A DNA stretch of 64,000 nucleotides from Saccharomycopsis crataegensis (Eukaryota > Ascomycota > Saccharomycetes > Ascoideales > Saccharomycopsidaceae), in assembly GCF_037102585.1 (NCBI RefSeq), contig NW_027043821.1, positions 682,001-746,000 of the forward strand. The letters run 5' to 3'. Under the pieces are notes generated by a model. The model was not told the origin of the DNA and made no database searches. It worked only from the letters and a program-made list of their open reading frames with translations. Below are positions 1 through 11,029 of the stretch, piece after piece (within the stretch, counting starts at the first letter, position 1; the number at the start of each line of letters is the position of its first letter). The position numbers and the translations under genes are program-made.

Positions 1-197
1 CTTTCTGGGTGATACCACTAGTGGTTGTTGACATAAGCAAAAAAGCCGTTATTTTGGATCAAAAACTATTACCGTTTTCAGCCAACCACGGGAAATAAAA
101 AAAATAGAAATTATCAAAATAACACACCTTCTGCATCATATATATATATAAACAGAAATCACACATCAATCGCAATATATTCCAACATTATCGAAAC

Positions 198-1026
198 ATG
201 GGCCTCAGGTTTTCGGTAGATACACCCACAGAGAGTGATACATAAGGAAAGGCAACAGATAGTCTGTCAGCAAAACGTGCTAGGCTCGAATACCCTCAGA
301 AAAAATTGCTTCTTGAAATTCTCTCCCCTTACTTTGATCCTTCCGTGCGTCCTATAGACTGGAAACAGTTGAGGAGAAAATGGAACTCCAAATCAAACTA
401 TCTTAATTATTGCATTAATGGCGAAGAGTTTCGAAGAGTTTCGCCTTCATTTTTTTGCTCTCAAACTGGAAGTACATCGGTCTATAAGGATCCAACGGTC
501 TCAAAGGAAGCATGGTTGCACTGGCAAGGGAATTGCTTATCCTGATAGTGAATTGTTCAGCACTTACCTAAAATTCCTTGGGATCGATGAAGATTGGAAG
601 TCAGTGGTGAAGTCTCGATCGGTAGAAGACGATGGTGAAAGAAATGATAATAAAAGAAGAAAGATTGATGATCTATCAATGGATAATGAAAATATAGCAA
701 GTGTATCGCTAGAGACAAAGAATGATAATTATCATAAGAAACTCAAGTATTCATCAACCAGTCTTATAAGTGACAAGGAAAACACAAAACATGATAAAAG
801 CCTAGCCAAGGAGGGGCAATTATCAGACGAAGCGATCCGCACCCTTATTCATAAAATCCAAGAGTTACGAGAAGAGTCGATCGCCTTTCGTACTCAACTT
901 GCCGAATTGAAAGAACAATGTTCAAAAATTTCAGTTGTTGAAAACGAGATCCGGCTCAAATTTTCAAAAATCTCAGATACTGTGGAACGAGTTGCTTCTC
1001 TGAAGAGAGAATCACCACCTTGGTAA
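198..1026 (+). pseudogene. Broken gene of unknown function
   Basis: The ATG at 198 opens a frame that meets a TAA at 243-245 and then stays open to 545. The continuation of protein-like sequence (from about ...SELFSTYLKFLGIDEDW) lies in another frame, open from 418 to 1026. The two frames overlap at about 418-543, so one stop and one frameshift separate them. The N-terminal half is rich in Trp and basic residues (DWKQLRRKWNSKSNYL). The C-terminal half holds a basic KRRK patch, possibly nuclear, and a helical, coiled-coil-like end (KIQELREES, QLAELKEQ). I do not recognise the family. An unspliced intron could explain the first stop, but I see no good donor and branch point there. It may be a decayed host gene or a fast-evolving one. 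Confidence 0.4.
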
Positions 1027-3231
1027 ATTTCGTTTGTGCTTCTTCTCTTTTATTTTTATGGTGATTCTGTTTATCTCTGAGGATGTATGTGTTTCACTTT
1101 ATATTGTAAGGTTCGTGCAATATTTTAGAATTTTAAAATAGAATTGTATTGTATTGTATTGTATTCTTTTCAATTAGTATCATCACCGATGTTTTATTTA
1201 TAGAGGCTAGACAATAATTTGGCATAAAATTCATCTGTTCTTTACTTTCTATCAATACAATCAAAAAATTGGTTTCTTGAAACAGAGTGCTGAATGAAAA
1301 TTAAAAAAAAAGGACATGAGACTTAATTATATTTCGGAATTATTATTTTTTTTCTTTTTAGGATATATTTTATGCTCTATATTGTATAAATGAATTGTTT
1401 TTTTGTTCTGTTTTTTGATAGTCCGGAAGTATTCCAAACTATTGGTTCATCGAAACTTTGTAATAATGAAGCGGTTACACATACTGGTCTGGTATTTGTG
1501 GCTAGGATGATAATTTCAGTTGCTAGAATCAGCAGTGAGCATGGAAACATTCGAGTTGTTATGTTTGTTATTTTTGTTATTTATCCTACTGCAGGCCTGT
1601 TTTTTTGTTGTTTTTTTTTGTTCATTAATCTATTCATTTATTTCTATTTTATCTTGTTTTTTATCTTGTTTTTTATCTATTATTTCAACTAGTTGTTGCA
1701 AAGTATACCAAAGCAATGCTAACGAACTACATCGCCAATTTATACTCCAAAGGTCCTGAGGTGAATGATCAATTGTGCCTTGTGAATATATCAAGTCTCT
1801 GATTTAGTGAAAATTGCTCATCTGAAGTTATTCGAGGGATGAATAAAATTTTACTGAATAGTGCTAGGACAGAAGAACCTTGCTTGTAGTATCTTCTTCT
1901 TTCAACACTCTTCATCAGGAATACTAGGCAAAAGAATAGTGAAAAATTATGCTAAGAGATAATATGTTTGAGTTTGGTATAACTAATATAAATAAATATA
2001 GACATAATAAAGTTAGATAGACAAGTAATTAATTTCTCTGTTTGTTGCATTGTCTTTTTTTTTTTTTTTTTTCCGAAGTTAGTCTGCTAGTTATCTAACA
2101 GTTTATTTCTAATATACCTCTTTCTGAGATAATTTTTTTCTCATCTAACTATATTTTTTTTTTTTTTTTAACTAGTTAGTACAGAATCACAAGATCCCTA
2201 ACAAGTTACGAGAATCTTTGTGACACCGAACCTTCGCAATACTCAAAGACATCATTAGAAAAATATAGAGAGAGCGGGCATGGAATAGAGCAATCAGCAC
2301 TTACCAATTCAACTCTCCGCTCATATCTTGAGATAACTAAATTTTGATATTACTCTTCTCCAATTGGGAGATCTGCTGTGCTTGATAAGGATCTGCGCAT
2401 ATTTGACATTACAGATCAGGGTCCACTAAAGTCTCGAAAAAAAAAAAAAATGCGCCATACACGTTGCCAACATGCATTGCAAAATTGATGCTTCCTGGAC
2501 ATCTCCAATTCTTTCCTATGCAGTTTGCTATATACTAGCAAGCCTTTCATGGGATATATTTGGCATACACTTTGCAAAAAAAAAAAAAAAAGAAAGAAAA
2601 AAGAAAAAAGAAAAAAAGCAAGGGTTTTGGCACATCATATTGCTAATTCTACGTCATCAAGGCTATTTATTCGTTTCCAGCAACCCGTGCAAAAAACACA
2701 GTGCCGTTGGATCAAAAAATTAGTTAGGGTATATACAAAACAAACTCCGGTCCCAGCAGTGGTGGATTCCTGTGGTAGTGTTTTGCTGTCAATGTCAGTT
2801 GGGTGGTTATTGCTGGAACGTCAACACAACACGGGGATTACTGTGGCCGTTCCTGTCAAAGCGCGTTTAGAAGCTCAAGCGGCGAGCTACAATACACTAC
2901 TACCCTCTGGCTACTTACTGACAATAGATATCAGACCATTGCTTATCTTTGATGGAGAGACATGGCCCCACGTGTCTATATATCTGCTATAGCGTAGCAT
3001 TCATTCATTCATTCATTGACTGCAGTGGTTGCGAGTATGTATCCACCGGGTAACAGCACATGTCGTAATGTTTGTGTTTTTTTTTCCAGCAAGCGCATTT
3101 ATTACCCGTCTGGCAAACAACCCAACCTTTTTTTTTTTTTTTTCCATAATAAAAGTGGTGATCTTTGCTGTCTTCATTGAGTTTTGCCCTTTTGCCATCT
3201 TTTACCAAGGATTTTATCAAACATCAAAAAA
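1027..3231. other. Long intergenic region, no gene seen
   Basis: About 2.2 kb without a convincing ORF. It contains long T runs (around 2056-2074 and 2154-2170), an A-rich tract near 2576-2622 and four CATT units at about 3000-3016. Short ORFs here are low-complexity. The last 250 bases, with T-rich stretches and no strong TATA, should hold the CPR1 promoter. Confidence 0.5.
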
Positions 3232-3811
3232 ATGACTTCTGTTTTCTTCGACATTGCTATCAACGGTATGTGATAATATCCCATTCTCTTTTGCAATTGC
3301 TATTGCTATTGTTTGCCAGTATTGTCAGTATTGTTTTACTAACTGCTGTTATATAGGTCAACCAGCCGGTAAGATTGTTTTCAAATTGGCCACCGACGTT
3401 GTCCCAAAGACTGCTGAAAACTTCAGAGCTTTGTGTACCGGTGAAAAGGGTTTCGGTTACGAAGGTTCTGGATTCCACAGAGTCATCCCACAATTCATGT
3501 TGCAAGGTGGTGACTTCACTCGTCACAACGGTACCGGTGGTAAGTCCATCTACGGTGAAAAATTTGCCGATGAAAACTTCACCTTGAAGCACACCAAGCC
3601 AGGTTTGTTGTCCATGGCTAACGCTGGTCCAAACACCAACGGTTCCCAATTCTTCATCACCACTGTTCCATGCCCATGGTTGGACGGTAAGCACACCGTC
3701 TTTGGTGAAGTCACCAGTGGTTACGACGTTGTCAAGAAGATTGAAAGTTACGGTTCTGGTAGCGGTTCTACCAATGCTAGAATCACCATTGCCAAGAGTG
3801 GTGAATTGTAA
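3232..3811 (+). CDS. CPR1: Cyclophilin A-type peptidyl-prolyl isomerase, one intron
   Basis: Cytosolic/nuclear cyclophilin, the cyclosporin A target, which isomerises X-Pro bonds. Exon 1 is 3232-3265, the intron 3266-3356 (91 nt) and exon 2 3357-3811. The donor is GTATGT, the branch point TTTACTAAC and the acceptor ATATAG. Joining the exons restores the start [12 protein letters not shown] and a 162-residue protein, the normal length for the family. Catalytic and drug-binding landmarks are present: [23 protein letters not shown], and the Trp of [13 protein letters not shown]. Exon 2 has the codon use of a highly expressed yeast gene (GGT, TTG, AAG). An ATG-like start inside the intron would give a false N-terminus. 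Very secure. Confidence 0.96.
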
Positions 3812-4385
3812 ACAAGTTTTTGATAATTATTATTAAGTGACTTTTGTGGACATTATTCTGTGTTTATGTTTTTTTAATGAAGCAGGAGAAAATTTAGAAA
3901 ACCAAAAAAAAACAGGAAGCTGACTGAAATTAATAAACGTTGGTGTGTTTTTTATTAATAAAGTGAGTGAAGTTGTAGAAATTGTAGGTAGAAAGGCCGA
4001 TTGGAATTATCTTCGCCATCTCAAATATGCGGGGGAGAAAATCAATCACTTTGAGGCAAATTGCAAGATCTAAGAGAAACAAAGTGATTAAACTGGGCTG
4101 GCATACGCAAAGATGGTGGATGAAAAGACTCAATGGTTTAAATATCAATAAGAATGTTGAAGCAATTCCTCATCCCCTCCCACCAATTTGATGATTTTTG
4201 TGGAGAATTACAGGCGATCTGTTTTTTCGGATTCGAACTTCCCAAAACAACGAGTCGCATACACTATTTAAATAACGTCGTGGATCTCGCTGTACTTTTA
4301 TATTTCCAATCACTTACTTACCATCATAATAATTCGCTAGTTCTTCTTTAATATATATATATATAAATATATTCCATCTTGGTTA
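3812..4385. other. CPR1 3' region and promoter of the polyol dehydrogenase
   Basis: No gene seen. A TATATATATATATAAATATA tract at about 4351-4371 lies just before the next start codon at 4386 and is the likely core promoter or 5' leader. Confidence 0.5.
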
Positions 4386-5510
4386 ATGGACAACCTCTCT
4401 CTTCAAGTGACCCCTGACCACCGGTTGGTGCTCGAAAATGCCCCTTTCCCGACCCTCCTGGCGCATTGTGTGGTGATCCACCCCCGGTGCACCGGGGTGT
4501 GTGGTACCGACTTACACTGGTACAAAAATGGGGCTATTGGGGAAATGGTGGTCCACGACAACATGATCATTGGTCATGAGGCTGCTGGAGATATTGTTGC
4601 GGTAGGACTGGCGGTCCAAGGGTTCAAAGTTGGCGATCGGGTAGCGATCGAGCCCCAGATGCCTTGTATGAAGTGCCATTACTGCCGTGACGGGAAATTG
4701 AACTTATGTCTCGAAGTGGCGTTTATGGGATGTGTTGACCGACAAGGACCCACTCCGGGACTGTTGCAACGCTTTGTGAGCCATGATGCCCGGTTTGTCC
4801 ATAAGATTCCCGACTCGATGACTTATTCACAAGCCGCCCTTGTTGAACCAGTCTCGGTGGGGTACCGAGGAGTCCAGCGGTCAACAATCGAGTTGGGCAA
4901 AGGCGTGGTGGTATTGGGAGCCGGCCCCATTGGATTGTCTACCCTCATACTTGCCAGAGCCAAGGGAGCCACGCCATTAGTGGTCACCGATATCGATGAT
5001 CGAAAGCTCGAGTTTGCCAAACAACTTGTTCCCGAAGTGCAAATCTATAAAGTCGACCCGAAGTTGGACGAGGTCGCCAACGCCACCCGGTGCCGGAATC
5101 TATTCTTTGGAAACACCGAGTACCAGGCCCCGCCGGCGGTACTCGAGTGCACCGGAATAGCCAGCTCGATCATCACCGGGGCGTATCTTGTGCGACGTGG
5201 GGGATGTTTGACGGTGATCGGGGTGGGCAAGTCGACCGTCGATAAGTTCCCGTTCATGCACTTATCGTTTGCGGAAATCGACGTGAAGTTTGTCAACCGG
5301 TACTACGATACCTGGCCGGCTGTGATTAACTTGATTGCCAACAAAATCATTAACGTTGACCCAATGGTCACCCATACCTTCCCTTTGGAACAAGCAAAGA
5401 AGGCGTTGGACACATGCGCTGACCCTAATACCCTTACCGTAAAGGTACAAATCGAAGACAATACCAAGGTTGTTTTGCCGGATTGTTACAAGAATGTTCA
5501 TCATTTGTAA
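4386..5510 (+). CDS. LAD1: NAD-dependent polyol dehydrogenase, L-arabinitol 4-dehydrogenase type
   Basis: Zinc-dependent medium-chain dehydrogenase of 374 residues. The catalytic Zn ligands are C39 (GVCGTD) and H64/E65 (GHEAAG). The four-cysteine structural Zn loop, C-x2-C-x2-C-x7-C, lies at about residues 97-111. The nucleotide fold has GAGPIG, and VTDIDDRK places an Asp where NAD is preferred over NADP. Stretches such as PTPGLLQRF, VTDID, CTGIASS, VIGVGK and VTHTFPLE resemble filamentous-fungal L-arabinitol 4-dehydrogenases more than yeast xylitol dehydrogenases, so oxidation of L-arabinitol to L-xylulose is the best guess; xylitol or sorbitol are alternatives. The gene is clearly more GC-rich than its neighbours. 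It is convergent with the ENTH gene. Confidence 0.75.
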   Translation: MDNLSLQVTPDHRLVLENAPFPTLLAHCVVIHPRCTGVCGTDLHWYKNGAIGEMVVHDNMIIGHEAAGDIVAVGLAVQGFKVGDRVAIEPQMPCMKCHYCRDGKLNLCLEVAFMGCVDRQGPTPGLLQRFVSHDARFVHKIPDSMTYSQAALVEPVSVGYRGVQRSTIELGKGVVVLGAGPIGLSTLILARAKGATPLVVTDIDDRKLEFAKQLVPEVQIYKVDPKLDEVANATRCRNLFFGNTEYQAPPAVLECTGIASSIITGAYLVRRGGCLTVIGVGKSTVDKFPFMHLSFAEIDVKFVNRYYDTWPAVINLIANKIINVDPMVTHTFPLEQAKKALDTCADPNTLTVKVQIEDNTKVVLPDCYKNVHHL

Positions 5511-5782
5511 CAAGCGATGAATGTTAATATTGTTTGTTTGTTCTAGAGAAAATTGCTATTGAATAGACGTTTTTTAGATCTATTTACAATTGTAAGCTTT
5601 ACAACTAATGAACCTTTAATGAAAAACCAAAAAATATTAACAAACAAAATAATAATAAATGAAATAACATACATATATATATATAGGTATCTTGTATTAA
5701 TCTAAAAAAGCCAATAATAAAAATACAACAGTAAAAGAAAACACAAAACACAAAACTTTTTTTTTTAAGCATTAAAAATAAT

Positions 5783-6440
5783 TCAAAAGAAAGTGGGCTC
5801 GCTATTGACATTTGGTGTGGCAAACGGATTGGTCACTATTGGACTAGTCATTCCATGTTGGGCGAAACTTCCTCCCGTACTATTTGCTTCGAATCCCTGG
5901 GAATTGATGATTGGACTACCAAAATTCGAAGTGGAGGCCTGAGATTCCATTAACGGGCTCAAGAATGGATTGTTTGGGTTGGCCACACGATTAAACCCTA
6001 TGGTGGTAGGCCCATTATGATAAGGATTCCTGGTATGTATTTCTCTAAAATCGGTGGTATGGGACCTCATTGGTGATGGCGGGGCTGGCGGTTTCGGAGA
6101 TCCAGGGGAAAAAGGGACCGTGAAGTTGATAGGGATAGTCTGGGTTTGGAGCTGGGAAACTATTGGTTGCAAATCATCAGACATGACTGAGTTATTACTA
6201 TTGTTGTTATTTTGCTTGTGAAGCTGATTGAAAGTGACGATTTTCGTGGGCAGGGAGTTCGATCTGAATTTTCTAGTTATCATCCCTGGAGGAGGGGTAA
6301 GTTTCTTGAGCGAATTGGTGGCAGAAAAATGTAATGAGCCAGAAGCAGTCTTACGATGTGGAGAAGAGGACGAGCCAAATGAAGTGACGCTTTCATTCTT
6401 TGAAAATCCTGGTTCCCAAGCATCATTATCATCGTCGTCG

Positions 6441-6480
<40 letters not shown>

Positions 6481-7680
6481 TATCGCTCTCGTCGTTCTCA
6501 TCAAAGTCGACATCGTGTAATTTCTTCAGGCGACGACCACTGGATAAATGAAGTTTGGAACTAAAACTACTGCTCAATGACGAAAGCGACCGTGATCGGG
6601 ACTTTGTTCCTTCTATAGTGTGATCATTGTTAGAGTGTGGAGCTTTCTCATGGTCGCCGTAATCATAATCATCATCTAACAAACGATCCTCCAGGACCCT
6701 TCGATTACCATGGTTTAATTTGGGGCTCGCGGAATGCTTTCGCCATATCTTCAGTGACGCCGACAATGCATGATTCGATGCTTTTTTTCTTAACCCAAGA
6801 TATTTAGACTTTGATGATATTCCTGGAGGTTCAATATAATCGTCAGTGGTGGATATTCCTCCTGATAAACTTCTATAATTGTCGGGCAGCTGGTCGTCTT
6901 CGGTGACTATTGATGACGGATGTGCATGGTTGGCATTAATCAAATCATTGCCTAATATCATAGAGATATCATATTTACTATCGTCGTCGTGCCTACCATC
7001 CCGGCAGTCCCTTCTCATTTCCTGTAACAACTCATGGTTGCCAACCAACTCCAACAAATCTGAAGATTTCTTCTTGATCACTTGACTTGCCTTAAATTCC
7101 AACTTTGGCAAATGATAACTCTCGTTGATCCGGTGCAAAATATCATCGTAGTGCGAATTATATGACTGATAACTGTGTGAGATCTTATCGTCGTCGGCTG
7201 CATGCACCAACAAATAATCCAAGGTGATCAAGCACTTGAGGACCACTCGGTACTCAACATCCACATTCCTTTTTGATGTCGAGGTCACATTATTAGGAGT
7301 CACAATATTATTCTTATGGTTACTGAATCCCGCAAAACTGCTCTTGATGCCACTGATCGGGTTCTTTCCCTTGTCGTAACACTCGACCAATTTTTCAAAA
7401 ATTGCCGTCAATATCGTGAGTTGATTATGGAACGAATCATTGGAATGCTTTGAAAGTGACGAAAGTTGAATTACTGATGGTCCCCATGCTTCATTACTTA
7501 ACGTATGGTCGACGAGGGTTTCGATTTCTTGATAGATATCTTAAAAAGTTGACATTTCTGGTTAGTAATGCTGTTGGGATATCACGAAGAAATAGCAAAG
7601 AAGTAAAAGCAAAGTAAGAACTTACTGCTATTTGAAAGGGTTCTTCTTCGGCCAGGAATGCTGACAGAAAACCTTCCCAT
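5783..7680 (-). CDS. ENTH-domain (epsin/Ent5-like) clathrin adaptor, one intron
   Basis: Likely endosome/Golgi or plasma-membrane adaptor that binds phosphoinositides and clathrin machinery. Exon 1 is 7626-7680 (MGRFSVSIPGRRRTLSNS), exon 2 is 5783-7539 and the protein has about 603 residues. The ENTH core shows NEAWGPS, YRVVLKCLITLDYLL and a helical stretch to about residue 230, closest in memory to S. cerevisiae Ent5. The rest is disordered: a run of about 20 Asp encoded by (TCA)n near 6430-6482, Ser-rich blocks, Pro-rich SPKPPAPPSP, and NPF motifs (NPFLSP, TNPFATP) of the type bound by EH domains. The intron has GTAAGT and TACTAAC. The CAG right after the branch point would put the ORF into a stop, and the next AG, TTTTTAAG at 7540, keeps frame. 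The start and acceptor are therefore inferred. Confidence 0.75.
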
Positions 7681-8059
7681 GGTTAATTTTTCTTGGTTAC
7701 TAGGGTAGTTGGTGGTGGTGTTTTAGCCAAGGGGGGCACAATAACAGGGCCGTTTTCGATCATTTGTTTTTTTCTCGTTTAATTCAGCAGGTGCCATCAA
7801 CTTGGAACCATGCGAATTCACCAACACACACCACTTTATCAACAGGATATTAATTATGGTGAAATATATATTCCTGGTAGTGGTTATTGTAACGTCGAAA
7901 ATAAGTAATTTAATCTACCCTACCACAAAAAAAAATAAAAAAATTTACAAGGAAATTCCTGTAAATTTCCATCCTCTAAAAAAAGAACAACACAATTAAA
8001 ACAATTAAAACAAAATGCTATAATATAATATATATATATATATTCCAATCTCGAAACAA
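7681..8059. other. Intergenic: ENTH gene promoter and ACL4 3' region
   Basis: No gene seen. AT-rich, with a TATATATATATATA tract at about 8028-8043 just past the ACL4 stop, probably part of its 3'-end signal. Confidence 0.45.
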
Positions 8060-9229
8060 TCATTCTTGGATCTCGTCTTCCCAATTATCCTCATTAATAG
8101 TGGCTCCTTCATTTTTGTTGAGCTTCTCCACTCTTTTCAACGCAGCTTTTCCTCCCAATTCCTCAACCAAAAACCCAATTTGTTCTCTCAATTCATCTTC
8201 ACTGTCAGAAGAAGCGTACATGATTCTTGATCCATTGGACAATGCCACAAGCGCAGAATTGATATACTCAGTGATCTCTTCGGTGGCACCGTTACCTTCA
8301 GAGTCCATCGACAACTTTACGTTATTAATCGCTTCAAGACGGCTTCCATCCCCCTCATCAACGGCATTAGGGTTCTTGAGTTGGTATTCTAATGTCTTGG
8401 CCGCCAAGTAGTTACTGAATGCCTCGACATAAAATGGCTCGAGCAAATCGTCAGTAATATCGTGAATATTTGCAGCTACCGTTGCCGCAACGTCAAAGAG
8501 TCCTACTTCGGTGGCGTACTTCGCAAGAGTCAATAACGGTTGGATCATTTCAATATACTCTAAATTGACATCACCATCGTTGTTATCATTATTGTTGTTG
8601 TTATCACTGGCAGCGGTATCGGCACTATCTTCCAACCCTTGTTTCTTCACTTGGAATAGTTCCCAAGACTTCCTTATATGTTCTTGAGCTTCCTGTGGTT
8701 GCTGTTGGGAGATTCTGATAGATGCGAGCAAAGTCCAAGTTTCAGGGTTAGAAGGATCAAGCTCAATGGCTTTGGCGATGAGGTCCTGGCATTGGGTTTC
8801 TGCCTGAGGTTCCATACACAAATCGGTCATCCAGATCTCGATCTGGGCAAACAACCCTTGGACAATTTTTTTCAACCAATGAGGTCTGTCTTGCGCTGGT
8901 CTTTCTTGCAATTGGGTCTCGGTGATTGTACACCCTTTAATAATATACTGTAATCCATCAAACCCCCCGACAATTTGCCCCAAGTTGAAGAACCCGTCAA
9001 CTGAGACCTGACCATTGGGGTCCAACTCGATGCTTCTGGAATAAATCTTGAATGCCTCTTCGACTTCACTATTTTCCAACAAAGTCTCCCCCAAGATATT
9101 AAGGTATTTCACATCATTTATATACGATTCGTCCTGGCCGTATTGGGATAATAGTTGCAACGCGTCTTCAGGGTTAGAGTTTGCCAAAAGTTCTTTGGCC
9201 TTCTGTATCACCGAATCTATTTCCGACAT
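8060..9229 (-). CDS. ACL4: TPR-type assembly chaperone of ribosomal protein L4
   Basis: A 389-residue helical-repeat protein whose length and sequence match the fungal Acl4 (YDR161W) family, the dedicated chaperone that holds uL4 until its incorporation into pre-60S particles. TPR-like helices are visible: ALQLLSQYGQDE, NILGETLLENSEVEEAFKIYSRSIELDPN, then AIELDPSNPETWTLLASIRISQQQPQEA at about 150-185. A low-complexity Asn/Asp insert sits near residues 205-217 (DNNNNNDNND). The C-terminus is acidic (NEDNWEDEIQE), as expected for a chaperone of a basic ribosomal protein. It is divergent from GIR2, another translation-related gene. The ATG at 9229 begins MSEIDSVIQKAKELL. Confidence 0.8.
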   Translation of the reverse strand: MSEIDSVIQKAKELLANSNPEDALQLLSQYGQDESYINDVKYLNILGETLLENSEVEEAFKIYSRSIELDPNGQVSVDGFFNLGQIVGGFDGLQYIIKGCTITETQLQERPAQDRPHWLKKIVQGLFAQIEIWMTDLCMEPQAETQCQDLIAKAIELDPSNPETWTLLASIRISQQQPQEAQEHIRKSWELFQVKKQGLEDSADTAASDNNNNNDNNDGDVNLEYIEMIQPLLTLAKYATEVGLFDVAATVAANIHDITDDLLEPFYVEAFSNYLAAKTLEYQLKNPNAVDEGDGSRLEAINNVKLSMDSEGNGATEEITEYINSALVALSNGSRIMYASSDSEDELREQIGFLVEELGGKAALKRVEKLNKNEGATINEDNWEDEIQE

Positions 9230-9495
9230 TATCTATGAAAATTCTATGATTGTTGTGATCAATATAACCTCGATTGATTCCAGTACAAATATCCCGATGA
9301 TTTACCTAAAAGTAAAAAAAAAAAAAAAAAAAAAATTTTATCGGTATACTCTTTTTGGTCACGTGCTGATCGAGAAACGATTTTTTTTTTTTTTTTTTCC
9401 TTCTTCAAATTGCCAGTTTTTCAATGAGAGGAGGAAGATCGAGTATTTCTATCGTTAAATAGCTATTGTATTATCTATATATCCTGTCAACCACA
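9230..9495. promoter_or_regulatory. Divergent ACL4/GIR2 promoter with poly(dA:dT) tracts
   Basis: The 266-bp spacer between two divergent starts holds an A run of about 20 at 9316-9337 and a T run at about 9380-9400. This is the nucleosome-excluding arrangement common in bidirectional promoters of yeast growth genes. No TATA box is evident. Confidence 0.5.
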
Positions 9496-10272
9496 ATGGA
9501 CCCTATAGAAGAACAGGAACAGGAACTCGAAGTTCTTGAGTCGATTTATCCAGACGAGTTACACAAGATCTCCAACACCCAATTTCACATCATTCTATTA
9601 CTCGACACCGACAGTGATAGAAAGCACAGGTTAAAATTAGAGGTTAAGTACCCTAAACAATATCCAGAAGAATTGCCAGATCTCGGAGTGACAATACCAT
9701 CACCTGAAGAGTACGCTGAACAAGATCAAGACTATGAAGAATATGAAGAAGATAGTGATTATGACGATGACGACGATGACAACGCCGACGATGATGATGA
9801 TGATGAAGGCAAAGCTCCAGTGATTTTCTCCGAGGTGGTAGAATTCGAATCAGAAGACCTTAAGAAGCTTCTTGATAGACTATACGACGAGGCCAATGAG
9901 AATTTGGGAATGCCTTCGATTTTCACGATCGCCAGTACTTTGAAAGACGAAGGGGAGGAGTTATTCAAAACAAAAGTCGAGGCGGCTCAGAAACAGTACG
10001 ATGATGAATTGTTAGCCAAAGAAATGGAAGAACAAAAGAAGTTCCACGGGACCAAGGTCACGACAGAGAGTTTCAATGGCTGGAGAGCCAGGTTCAGAAA
10101 AGAAATGGGCTGGGATACGAGAGAATCAGAGCGGTTAAAGAAGTTGCATGCTGGAAGAATGACCGGTAAAGAATTGTTTGAGAAGGGTCTTGGAGAAGAC
10201 GGTGATGAAGATGAAGGAGATGAAGATCCACAACAGAATTTGAAAGCGGCAGTGGAGAAGTTAAACGTATAA
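9496..10272 (+). CDS. GIR2: RWD-domain protein, DRG-family regulatory protein
   Basis: Gir2 binds Gcn1 through its RWD domain and partners the GTPase Rbg2 on ribosomes. The ATG at 9496 gives 258 residues, close to the family length. The RWD domain covers about residues 1-110: EVLESIYPDEL is the family signature, followed by YPKQYPEELP. An acidic Asp/Glu insert (about residues 83-103) interrupts it, as in S. cerevisiae Gir2. The C-terminal DFRP-like part has the conserved FNGWRARFRKEMG block and RMTGKELFEKGL. The upstream in-frame codons to 9466 are ignored because they have no ATG. Confidence 0.87.
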   Translation: MDPIEEQEQELEVLESIYPDELHKISNTQFHIILLLDTDSDRKHRLKLEVKYPKQYPEELPDLGVTIPSPEEYAEQDQDYEEYEEDSDYDDDDDDNADDDDDDEGKAPVIFSEVVEFESEDLKKLLDRLYDEANENLGMPSIFTIASTLKDEGEELFKTKVEAAQKQYDDELLAKEMEEQKKFHGTKVTTESFNGWRARFRKEMGWDTRESERLKKLHAGRMTGKELFEKGLGEDGDEDEGDEDPQQNLKAAVEKLNV

Positions 10273-10662
10273 TAGATTCAAAAACTGGCTATTCTGCCGC
10301 AATACCGATCACACAAAGTGACAGTTCAATTCTTAATATTAGGGTCTGTTTATTTATATGATGCTTTATCATTTTTGGGTTGTTTTTTTTTTCATTTTCT
10401 TTTTTTTTTTTGCCAGAACTTCCATATTAAATTCTTTTTCGCACTTAATCTGGATTACTTGTAAGGAAATATGAAAAAGAATAATTCAAATCATATTGTA
10501 ACTGCTTTGGGAGTTGAAAAAAAAAATATCAAGCTACACAGAGCTTTTTAAAATTGTTCAGGATATTTACCAAATCAACTTGAAAAAGCACTGTCAATAT
10601 TCAGTGCAACAAAAAGGTAGAAGCATTTAACTTCTTAGAATTTAAGAAGTTATAACAATTGC
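10273..10662. other. Intergenic, GIR2 3' region
   Basis: No gene seen; AT-rich with T runs at about 10382-10411. Confidence 0.4.
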
Positions 10663-10735
10663 TGGACGAGTTGGGAATTGAACCCAAGACCTCTCCCATG
10701 CTAAGGGAGCGCGCTACCAACTGCGCCACACGCCC
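10663..10735 (-). tRNA. tRNA-Ala(AGC)
   Basis: A 73-nt cloverleaf, nearly identical to the classical yeast alanine tRNA. The acceptor GGGCGTG pairs with CTCGTCC and includes the G3:U70 identity pair. The anticodon arm is CTCCC-TTAGCAT-GGGAG and the T loop TTCAATT; no intron. It lies head to head with tRNA-Gly 123 bp away. Confidence 0.97.
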
Positions 10736-10858
10736 GATATTTTTCTTCATTTGAGGTTTTTGACAGACAGAGTTCTCCAATAATACTGTCACGTGATTTT
10801 GGGGGAGAATAATAAATCTGACACAGCTAGGAATACGCAATAATACCCATAAACATCT

Positions 10859-10930
10859 GCGCGAATGGTGTAGTGGCTAGCATTGCTGCCTTCCAAGCAG
10901 CAGAGCCGGGTTCGATTCCCGGTTCGCGCA
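10859..10930 (+). tRNA. tRNA-Gly(TCC)
   Basis: A 72-nt cloverleaf: acceptor GCGCGAA/TTCGCGC, anticodon arm GCTGC-CTTCCAA-GCAGC, T arm with TTCGATT, no intron. A T run (TTTTTT) directly follows at 10931 and serves as the Pol III terminator. Confidence 0.97.
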
Positions 10931-11029
10931 TTTTTTATCTCAATGGGTTTTAGAGAGAAATTTTTTGAAGAGTGATTCTCCCCCTTTTTTTTTGCTTCTG
11001 TTTTCAAAAGACCTATTGCTCTGAACCGA

